A stretch of DNA of 44,211 nt from Streptomyces sp. ISL-1 (GTDB taxonomy: Bacteria; Actinomycetota; Actinomycetes; Streptomycetales; Streptomycetaceae): positions 1-44,211 of the forward strand of contig NZ_JAGGOI010000041.1 of the NCBI RefSeq assembly GCF_018614585.1, in the 5' to 3' direction. The notes below the pieces were generated by a model that worked only from the letters and a program-made list of their open reading frames with translations, was not told where the DNA came from and did not search any database. Of the stretch, positions 38,041 to 44,211 are shown one piece after another (the first letter of the stretch is position 1; each line of letters begins with the position of its first letter). The translations under genes were made by a program, and so were the position numbers.

Positions 38041-39450
38041 ATGCCCATCGCCACCGTGAATCCGGCAACCGGTGAGACGCTCAAGACATTCGATGCGCTG
38101 GGAGCTCAGGAGATCGACCGGCGGCTCGCGCTCGCGGCGACCGCCTTCTCTCGCTACCGCACCACGGATTTCGCCCGGCGGGCGGACCTGCTGAACCGGG
38201 CCGCACAGCTGCTGGACGAGGACCGGGAGGGCATCGCGAGGATCATGACCACCGAGATGGGCAAGCCGATCGCCGCAGCTCGTGCGGAGGCGGCGAAGTG
38301 CGCCAAGGCGATGCGCTGGTACGCGGCACACGCCGAGAGCCTCCTCGCCGACGAGCACCCTTCCGCCGCCGATGTGAAGGATTCCGGTGCCTCCCGGGCG
38401 ATCGTCCGCTACCGCCCGCTCGGCGTCGTCCTCGCCGTGATGCCGTGGAACTTCCCGCTCTGGCAGGTCGTACGCTTCGCCGCCCCGGCCCTGATGGCCG
38501 GCAACGTCGGTCTGCTCAAGCACGCCTCGAACGTGCCGCAGACGGCTCTCTACCTGGAGGAGCTCTTCCGGCGCGCGGGGTTCGAGGAGGGCTGCTTCCA
38601 GACGCTGCTCGTGGGATCGGGCGCGGTCGAGAAGATCCTGCGTGACCGCAGGGTTGCCGCCGCGACCCTGACCGGCAGCGAGCCGGCCGGCCGTTCCGTC
38701 GCCGCCATCGCGGGCGACGAGGTGAAGAAGACCGTGCTGGAGCTCGGCGGCAGCGACCCCTTCGTCGTGATGCCTTCCGCCGACATCGCACGGGCGGCCG
38801 GTACGGCGGTGACCGCCCGGGTGCAGAACAACGGCCAGTCCTGCATCGCCGCCAAGCGGTTCATCGTCCATGCCGACGTCTACGACGACTTCTGCGAGCG
38901 CTTCACCGCGCGGATGGAACAGCTGACCGTCGGCGACCCGATGCAGGAGTCCACCGATGTCGGCCCGCTCGCCAGCGAACAGGGCCGCGCGGACGTCGAG
39001 GTGCTCGTCGAGGACGCCCTGCGCCGCGGCGCGACGGCACGGTGCGGAGGCCGGCGCCCGGAGAAGCCGGCCCAGGGCTGGTACTACGAGCCCACCGTCC
39101 TCGAAGGCATCACCCCCGACATGCGCATCCACCACGAGGAGGCGTTCGGCCCGGTCGCCACGGTCTACCGGGTGGCCGACCTCGACGAGGCGGTGGCCGT
39201 CGCCAACGACACGCCCTTCGGGCTCAGTTCCAATGTGTGGACGCGCGACGACGAGGAGACCGAGCGGTTCATCCGCGGCATCGAGGCGGGCGGTGTCTTC
39301 TTCAACGGGATGACGGCCTCCCACCCGGCAATGCCCTTCGGCGGGGTCAAGCGCTCCGGTTACGGCAGGGAGCTGTCGGGCCACGGCATCCGCGAATTCT
39401 GCAACGTGACCACGGTGTGGCACGGCGCCGAGCCCGACGACTCGCGCTAG
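38041..39450 (+). CDS. NAD(P)-dependent aldehyde dehydrogenase (succinate-semialdehyde type)
   Basis: The 469-residue protein is a full aldehyde dehydrogenase. The nucleotide site VMPWNFPLWQV, the general base Glu234 in VLELGGSDPF and the nucleophile Cys268 in NNGQSCIAAKR are present, as is EEAFGPVA. Wording such as MPIATVNPATGETLKTF and FPxxLW-type features fits the NADP-dependent succinate-semialdehyde dehydrogenase group (GabD/Sad-like), which oxidises succinate semialdehyde to succinate. No GABA transaminase is nearby, so the substrate is inferred. ATG 38041 has a GAGGAGGACAG site; the longer upstream frame is out of family. Confidence 0.92.
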   Translation: MPIATVNPATGETLKTFDALGAQEIDRRLALAATAFSRYRTTDFARRADLLNRAAQLLDEDREGIARIMTTEMGKPIAAARAEAAKCAKAMRWYAAHAESLLADEHPSAADVKDSGASRAIVRYRPLGVVLAVMPWNFPLWQVVRFAAPALMAGNVGLLKHASNVPQTALYLEELFRRAGFEEGCFQTLLVGSGAVEKILRDRRVAAATLTGSEPAGRSVAAIAGDEVKKTVLELGGSDPFVVMPSADIARAAGTAVTARVQNNGQSCIAAKRFIVHADVYDDFCERFTARMEQLTVGDPMQESTDVGPLASEQGRADVEVLVEDALRRGATARCGGRRPEKPAQGWYYEPTVLEGITPDMRIHHEEAFGPVATVYRVADLDEAVAVANDTPFGLSSNVWTRDDEETERFIRGIEAGGVFFNGMTASHPAMPFGGVKRSGYGRELSGHGIREFCNVTTVWHGAEPDDSR

Positions 39451-39529
39451 TCGCGCCAGTCGCGCCGCGACCGGTCCCGGGTGCCGCAGGCCGGCGCATC
39501 GGCGATGTCCCGATGGAAGGAATGCGGTC

Positions 39530-39913
39530 ATGCTCGCAAACAGCAAGGCCTTCAGCGGCTTCGCGGTCAACGATCTGCAGAAGGCGAAGGAGTTCTACGG
39601 CCAGACGCTCGGCCTGCGGGTCTCGGAAGAGACCGACGCGACCGGCGGCATGCTGACGCTGCATCTCGCGGGCGGCGCAGACATCCTCCTCTACCCCAAG
39701 CCGAACCATGTCGCGGCGTCCTTCACCGTGCTCAACTTCCCGGTTCCGGACATCGACGAGGCCGTGAGTGAACTGGCCCGGCGCGGGGTGACCTTCGAGC
39801 GGTACGCCGGTTTCGACCAGGACGAGAAGGGCGTCTTCCGTGCGGAGGGCCCGCCCATCGCATGGTTCACGGACCCGGCCGGCAATACCCTCGCCGTGCT
39901 CCAGATGACCTGA
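39530..39913 (+). CDS. Single-domain VOC (glyoxalase/bleomycin resistance-like) protein
   Basis: The 127-residue protein has the VOC fold: FSGFAVNDLQKAKEFYGQTL, ILLYPKPNH, then FPVPDIDEAVSELARRGVTF and WFTDPAGNTLAVLQ. Possible metal ligands (His, Glu) are partly conserved. Substrate unknown. It follows the aldehyde dehydrogenase gene by 79 bases in the same direction and may be cotranscribed, with the pair perhaps handling reactive aldehydes. Confidence 0.85.
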   Translation: MLANSKAFSGFAVNDLQKAKEFYGQTLGLRVSEETDATGGMLTLHLAGGADILLYPKPNHVAASFTVLNFPVPDIDEAVSELARRGVTFERYAGFDQDEKGVFRAEGPPIAWFTDPAGNTLAVLQMT

Positions 39914-39921
39914 AAGACCGG

Positions 39922-39961
39922 CCGCCGGGCGCAAGCGCACGGCACTTGGGTCACCCGGCGG
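39922..39961. terminator. Possible bidirectional hairpin between VOC and LCP genes
   Basis: Arms ccgccggg (39922-39929) and cccggcgg (39954-39961) are perfect complements with a 24-base loop in the convergent gap, the right arm overlapping the end of the LCP gene. A weak terminator candidate. Confidence 0.35.
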
Positions 39962-41267
39962 GCTCGTCCGGAGTCGTACACCGCAGTCGGTCGCCGTGGA
40001 CAGGGGCCCCCTCCACGCTGCTTCGGTCATGGACGACCTTGACGACGGCGGTGGCCTCGGACCCGACCGCGATGTCGAAGACCTGGCCATGACCCGCGAC
40101 CGGTTGCAGGCGGGCGCCGGGGAGCGCGGCTGCGATCGTGGGCGCGTGGCGGGCCCGGGCCGGGTCGTAGGTGATGACGGTCGGACCCGCGGGGCCTGGC
40201 TCGTCGGGCTTGCGCGGGACGTACTCCACGACGAAGCCGTTCGCCCGCAGGGCGCTCGCGACCTCCTGGTCCGTGACCCGGAGGTGGAGCGAGGCGGGCG
40301 CAATCTCGACCGGGACGTCCATGCTGGGGCGGATCCCGCGGTCGCCGACGATCGGCCGGTCCGCACGCAGGGCGGCCCACAGGGCGGCGGAGCGGTCCTT
40401 GTCCCAGAGCAGCGTGGAGCCCCACTGCGGTACGCGGTGATCGAATTCCGAGATAGGCACGGTCGCGAACTCCGTCTGATCCGCCGCCAGCCCGCGCAGA
40501 CGCGAACCCAGCTTCATCAGGTCCGCGAGGTTGGTGTCCGGGTCCGTGCGTACTGAGGTGCGCAGCTTGAGGGCGGTGCGAACTGCGGCGACCGGGTTGG
40601 CGAAGGCTCCCTCAGCTCGCAGCCGGGACAGCATCTCGATGAGCAGACGCTGTTGACGGCGCACCCGGCCCAGGTCGCCGGGTGGCGAGAGGTGCCGGGC
40701 GCGAACGTAACGCAGGGCGTGGATTCCGTTCAGCCGGTGTGCTCCCGCGGCCAGGTCCAGCCCGGAACCCGGGTCTTGCAGGGACTTGTCCGTACACACC
40801 TTCGCTCCACCGAGGCGGTCCACGGTGTCCGCGAAGCCGGTGAAGTCCGTCTCCAGATAGTGATCGATACGCAGCCCGGTCGCTTTCTCCACCGTACGTA
40901 CCGTGAGATCACCGCCGCCGTGCGCAAATGCGCCATTGATTTTCCCGAAATGCCGCGCATGTGCGTGATCGGCGAACTCCACATAGGAATCCCGGGGAAT
41001 GGAGACCACACTCATCCGACGGCCGTCCTCGGCGATATGAACGACCATCATCACGTCCGTGCAATCACAGCCTTTGCCGCCGACGTGCAGTCGCTTCTTG
41101 TCTTGGGCGGACAAGCCCGTACGACTGTCGATTCCGACGACGAGGACATTGGTGCCATTGGCCTCACCGGCGGCAGGCGAGCTGGAGGCGGACCGGTCGG
41201 CCGCCCAGAGGGAACCGCCCGAGGCGAGCGAGGCGATGAGAACAGCCGTGACAGTGAAACTGCGCAC
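39951..41267 (-). CDS. LCP (LytR-CpsA-Psr) family protein with LytR_C domain
   Basis: The 438-residue protein has an N-terminal export signal (VTAVLIASLASGGSLW), an LCP domain (NVLVVGIDSRTGLSAQDKKR, TDVMMVVHI, MSVVSIPRDSYVEF, INGAFAHGG and LRYVRARH) and a C-terminal LytR_C domain (LHLRVTDQEVASALRANGF). LCP proteins attach wall polymers such as teichoic acids or arabinogalactan to peptidoglycan outside the cell. GTG 41267 follows CAGGAG. Its N-terminus looks more like a signal peptide than the usual long cytoplasmic plus transmembrane start. CGC-like cysteines (GGKGCDCTD) near residue 65 are extra to the core. Confidence 0.9.
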   Translation of the reverse strand: MRSFTVTAVLIASLASGGSLWAADRSASSSPAAGEANGTNVLVVGIDSRTGLSAQDKKRLHVGGKGCDCTDVMMVVHIAEDGRRMSVVSIPRDSYVEFADHAHARHFGKINGAFAHGGGDLTVRTVEKATGLRIDHYLETDFTGFADTVDRLGGAKVCTDKSLQDPGSGLDLAAGAHRLNGIHALRYVRARHLSPPGDLGRVRRQQRLLIEMLSRLRAEGAFANPVAAVRTALKLRTSVRTDPDTNLADLMKLGSRLRGLAADQTEFATVPISEFDHRVPQWGSTLLWDKDRSAALWAALRADRPIVGDRGIRPSMDVPVEIAPASLHLRVTDQEVASALRANGFVVEYVPRKPDEPGPAGPTVITYDPARARHAPTIAAALPGARLQPVAGHGQVFDIAVGSEATAVVKVVHDRSSVEGAPVHGDRLRCTTPDEPAG

Positions 41268-41400
41268 AGAGCACTCCTGAGATGTCGGATTTCAACTGTC
41301 CGACGGAATCACGGAATGAGCGTCAGGGCGCGTATTTGACGGCGAATCCCCGGCCAGGTGTCGGTCGATCGGCGGCTCCCGGACGCCATTCGGAGCAGGC

Positions 41401-41436
41401 GAGGGGGCCGCCCGCGGCAGTGCGGACGGCCCCCTC
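41401..41436 (-). terminator. Terminator hairpin after the phospholipase C gene
   Basis: Arms gagggggccgcccgc (41401-41415) and gcggacggccccctc (41422-41436) pair at 14 of 15 positions with a 6-base loop, 21 bases past the stop on the minus strand. A strong factor-independent-type terminator. Confidence 0.8.
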
Positions 41437-41457
41437 GGACGGCAGCCGGTCAGTGGG

Positions 41458-43515
41458 TCAGCCGGTGATGATCGCCGGGTCGCTCACACCCGGCTGTCCG
41501 TTCTCGACGTGCCCGGCGAACCGTCGCAGGAACGTCTTGTTCGAGTCGGACACCACGCTCAGGTCGTACCAGCGCTTGCTGCCGCGCAGATCCACCGTGT
41601 GCACGACGCGTCCGCCCGCGCGCACCGTGAACGTCTGCGTCGTCCCGCTGTAGGCGTTCGTCACCGTGAGGTGGCAATCGGCGCGGCCCGCATTCGTCAT
41701 GGTCAGCTCGACGCGGCCGATGGAAGCGATGTGGCGGGCTGTCACCTCGGGGCCCGGGGTTGTGCCCGGGCCCTTGAAGGTGCGCAGGAAGCCGTTCGGG
41801 CCGTATACCGACAGGTCGTACACGCCCTTGGAGTAGGCCGTGTTCCAGGTGTCGGAGAGGGTCTTGCCGGCTGCTGCGGTGTACGTCCACGGCCCGTCCG
41901 TACGGTTCGCCGACGTGACCAGGAAGTGCGCTCCCGCTCTCGCGCCACCGCTGAAGGTGAGGGTGAAGCGCCCGGTCGAGGCCGTCTGGGCCCCGTCCAC
42001 CAGCGGTGCGTACCGCAGCGGGCGGGCCGGCCTCGAACCCCTCTCCTGCTTGGGCAGCACGGGGTTGGCCGGCGGCTTCGGTACATAGCTGGGGTGCCGC
42101 TCGGTGTCCGGCGGCTCGTACCCGTCGGTGTCCGGGAGCGCGGCCGGCGTGGTGTTCTTGAGGCCGAAGTCGAACGCGGACGTCAGGTCGCCGCAGATTG
42201 CGCGCCGCCACGGCGAGATGTTCGGCTCGCTCACGCCGAAGCGGTTCTCCATGAACCGGACTATCGAGGTGTGGTCGAAGACCTCCGAGCAGACGAAGCC
42301 GCCCGTGCTCCAGGGGGAGACGACGAGCATGGGCACGCGCTGCCCCAGACCGTATGCTCCGGCGGCGTAGCCGCTGTTGCCGCCGAAGTAGTCGAGCGTG
42401 GTGTCCACGCTCGACAGGCCCTGGGCGGCCGAGGTCGGCGGATACGGCGGAACGATGTGGTCGAAGTAGCCGTCGTTCTCGTCGTAGGTGATGAAGAGCG
42501 CGGTCTTGCTCCACACCTCGGGGTTGGAGGTGAGCGCGTCCAGCACCTGGGAGATGTACCAGGCGCCGTAGTTCGCGGGGAAGTTGGGGTGCTCGGAGAA
42601 GGCCTCGGGGGCGGCGATATAGGAGATCTGCGGCAGCTGCCCCGCCTTCACATCGGCCTTGAGGATGTCGAAGAAGCCGTCGCCGGCCTTCGCGTCGGTC
42701 CCGGTGCGTGCCCTGTCGTAGAGCGGATCGCCAGGCTTTGAGTTGCGGTACTTGTCGAAGTAGAGCAGCGAGTTGTCGCCGTAGTTACCGCGGTAGGCGT
42801 CTTCGATCCAGCCCCAGTGCCCTGCCGCGTCCAGACCGTCGCCGATGTCCTGGTAGATCTTCCAGGAGACCCCCGCCTGCTCAAGACGCTCGGGGTAGGT
42901 GGTCCAGTCGTACCCGGCCTCCTCGTTGCCGAGTACGGGCCCGCGGCCCTTGCCGTCGTTGCCGGTGTGGCCCGACCACATGTAGTAGCGGTTGGGGTCG
43001 GTGGCTCCGATGAACGAGCAGTGGTAGGCGTCGCACACGGTGAACGCATCGGCGAGCGCATAGTGGAACGGAATGTCCTGGCGGGTCAGGTATGCCATCG
43101 CCCCCGCGGTCTTGGCGGGAATCCACTGGTCGTACTTGCCCTGATTGAAGGCCTGGTGGCCGCCGGCCCAGTCGTGGTTGAGGCCCTCGATGAACTGCAT
43201 GCCGAGGTTCTCGGCGTCCGGGTGGTAGGGCAGCACGTCCTTGCCGCCGTCCTGCTGGTGCCAGACCGACTTCCCGCTGTCCAGCGTCACCGGGCGCGGG
43301 TCGCCGAATCCTCGTACGCCCTTCAACGCGCCGAAGTAGTGGTCGAAGGAACGGTTCTCCTGCATCAGCACGACGATGTGCTCGACGTCCTTGATGGTGC
43401 CGGAGCGTCGGCTGGCGGGGATGGCGGCGGCACGGTCGATGCTGCTTGACAGTGCCGCGAATCCCGCGGTCGCGCCTGCGATCTGAAGGAATCGGCGCCG
43501 ATTGAGTTCAGACAT
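41458..43515 (-). CDS. Tat-exported phospholipase C (non-hemolytic, phosphocholine type)
   Basis: The 685-residue protein has a twin-arginine signal (ELNRRRFLQIAGATAGFAAL). The phosphoesterase domain opens VEHIVVLMQENRSFDHYFGA and continues DAYHCSFIGATDPNRYY, ITYDENDGYFDHIVPP and GLGQRVPMLVVSPWSTGG, with metal and catalytic residues of the PLC/acid phosphatase superfamily. Two C-terminal domains of unknown function (about 500-685, TLTFSGGARAGAHFLVTS and LTVTNAYSGTTQTFTVRAGG) are typical of phosphocholine-specific PLC. It cuts phospholipids outside the cell, a route to phosphate. Start ATG 43515 is set by the Tat signal. No PHO box was recognised in the 456 bases upstream. Confidence 0.93.
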   Translation of the reverse strand: MSELNRRRFLQIAGATAGFAALSSSIDRAAAIPASRRSGTIKDVEHIVVLMQENRSFDHYFGALKGVRGFGDPRPVTLDSGKSVWHQQDGGKDVLPYHPDAENLGMQFIEGLNHDWAGGHQAFNQGKYDQWIPAKTAGAMAYLTRQDIPFHYALADAFTVCDAYHCSFIGATDPNRYYMWSGHTGNDGKGRGPVLGNEEAGYDWTTYPERLEQAGVSWKIYQDIGDGLDAAGHWGWIEDAYRGNYGDNSLLYFDKYRNSKPGDPLYDRARTGTDAKAGDGFFDILKADVKAGQLPQISYIAAPEAFSEHPNFPANYGAWYISQVLDALTSNPEVWSKTALFITYDENDGYFDHIVPPYPPTSAAQGLSSVDTTLDYFGGNSGYAAGAYGLGQRVPMLVVSPWSTGGFVCSEVFDHTSIVRFMENRFGVSEPNISPWRRAICGDLTSAFDFGLKNTTPAALPDTDGYEPPDTERHPSYVPKPPANPVLPKQERGSRPARPLRYAPLVDGAQTASTGRFTLTFSGGARAGAHFLVTSANRTDGPWTYTAAAGKTLSDTWNTAYSKGVYDLSVYGPNGFLRTFKGPGTTPGPEVTARHIASIGRVELTMTNAGRADCHLTVTNAYSGTTQTFTVRAGGRVVHTVDLRGSKRWYDLSVVSDSNKTFLRRFAGHVENGQPGVSDPAIITG

Positions 43516-43689
43516 GAGTGTGGAGTCCTCTTTGCTGTGAGGAAACAGGAGTGAGCGGAGTTTCCTAGAGGAACGAGTGCAAGGGAAGGGGTGGTGACGC
43601 CGGTGTGAAGGGGCGAGGTACTCACCGAGAACACCCTGGAGAGGCCGCGTGCCGGCCCGGTCGCGGTCTAGGGCCCCTGAGCCCCGCAA

Positions 43690-43925
43690 ACGGGTCGGGG
43701 CCCCTGGATACGGCCTGGTCCCGGGCGGGGGTGCCCGTGGCCGGCCGGCCACGGGCAGGTCAGGCCCGCAGACACGGCCCGTCCGGGCAGGGGGTGCCCT
43801 GGCCGACCGCGCGCAGGCGGGCCGGGGCCGTGGATACGGCCTGTCCGGGCAGGGGCGCCCCTGGTCGCCATCCAGGTCAGACCCGCTCCGCAGGCATGGC
43901 CGGTCCGGACAGGGGTACCCGGACG
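43690..43925. repeat. Diverged ~120-bp tandem duplication in a non-coding gap
   Basis: The gap 43516-43971 holds no gene. Within it, ggatacggcctg occurs at 43706 and again at 43832, and caggtcag(g/a)cccgc at 43756 and 43873, spaced 117-126 bases. Each half also contains (g)tccgggcaggggtgccc-like blocks, so four related blocks alternate. The last one carries the SigB-type promoter match. Confidence 0.7.
43894..43918 (+). promoter_or_regulatory. SigB-type promoter upstream of the DUF6458 gene
   Basis: GCAT, 15 bases, GGGTAC: agrees with GNNT-N14-16-GGGTAY. It ends 53 bases before ATG 43972. It falls in the last copy of the local repeat, where other copies have GGGTGC or GGGCGC and do not match. 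Confidence 0.45.
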
Positions 43926-43971
43926 CGGTCAGTGAACATCACGCACGGAACACGCAGGGAAGGGGAGAGGC

Positions 43972-44196
43972 ATGGGCTTGGGAGGATGCATCATCCTGAT
44001 CGCGGTCGGGGCGATCCTCACATTCGCCACCGACTGGGAGGTGAAGGGCGCCAACCTCGACGTCATCGGCCTGATCCTGATGGCCGTGGGCATCATCGGC
44101 GTCGCCACCTTCGCCAGCATCGCCAGGCGCCGGCGCGTGGTCGTGCCGCCGTCGGCCCCGGTGGTCGGCGAGGAGCGGGACCGCCCCCTCTACTAG
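43972..44196 (+). CDS. DUF6458 family small membrane protein
   Basis: The 74-residue protein has two hydrophobic segments, GGCIILIAVGAILTFATDW and LDVIGLILMAVGIIGVATF, a short loop between them and a basic RRRR run with a hydrophilic tail. This matches the DUF6458 family of small actinobacterial membrane proteins, function unknown. ATG 43972 has a GGAAGGGGAGAG site. It is the last gene; 15 bases follow. Confidence 0.85.
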   Translation: MGLGGCIILIAVGAILTFATDWEVKGANLDVIGLILMAVGIIGVATFASIARRRRVVVPPSAPVVGEERDRPLY

Positions 44197-44211
44197 GGCC
44201 TGTATCGAAAG

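Overview
The window looks like a piece of a Streptomyces (or close relative) chromosome. Evidence seen directly: very high GC with strong third-position GC bias, GTG starts, ATGA/GTGA gene overlaps, and gene families typical of that genus (gas vesicle set, several SigB-type sigma factors, SpoIIE-type phosphatase, ANTAR proteins, class F sortase, DUF5133, DUF2795 and DUF6458 proteins). No rRNA, tRNA, CRISPR array, transposase or phage integrase was seen.

Layout. (1) 1-3544, minus: the end of a contractile injection system (CIS) cluster with sheath, inner tube, a zinc-ribbon baseplate-type protein and a cut-off fourth gene; a perfect inverted repeat lies in its leader. (2) 4119-7635: a flavohemoglobin-like protein, nagB with a DasR-type (dre) operator, and an alpha/beta hydrolase. 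(3) 7651-9447, minus: a small zinc-ribbon protein, a class F sortase and a low-complexity surface protein. (4) 9900-10070, minus: a 56-residue cysteine-free ribosomal protein bL32 behind a Zur-like box. (5) 10175-12310, minus: the PTS-type dihydroxyacetone kinase operon dhaK-dhaL-dhaM with a 22-codon upstream reading frame coupled to dhaK. (6) 12548-17679: an ECF-type sigma factor with a membrane partner, a SUKH-family protein, and a secreted PGRP amidase ending in seven FG-GAP repeats.

(7) 18024-26335 is a signalling block: STAS anti-anti-sigma factor, anti-sigma-type ATPase, a SigB-family sigma factor, a soluble hybrid histidine kinase with seven HAMP units, an ANTAR/GAF/PAS/PP2C phosphatase and a PHP-domain protein. 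(8) 26462-29832: an eight-gene, translationally overlapping gas vesicle operon gvpO-A-F-G-J-L-S-K, followed by a DUF5133 protein and a FUSC-type membrane protein. (9) 31559-36642: GAF-ANTAR protein, a second SigB-family sigma factor, DUF2795 and CsbD-like proteins, a two-domain VOC protein, a PAS-GAF protein and a small membrane protein. (10) 36848-44196: two small hypothetical proteins, the decayed N-terminus of a formate dehydrogenase gene, an aldehyde dehydrogenase, a VOC protein, an LCP-family protein, a Tat-exported phospholipase C and a DUF6458 membrane protein.

How it fits together. Regions 7-10 look like a stress-adaptation island: two SigB-family sigma factors, the partner-switching proteins that usually control them, sensor kinases and phosphatases, and small stress-type proteins. 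Four sites matching the SigB-type pattern GNNT-N14-16-GGGTA were found by eye, upstream of the first sigma gene, DUF2795/CsbD, the small membrane protein and the DUF6458 protein. Their joint regulation, and any link to the gas vesicle operon, is inference. All family assignments come from reading the translated sequences without database searches.
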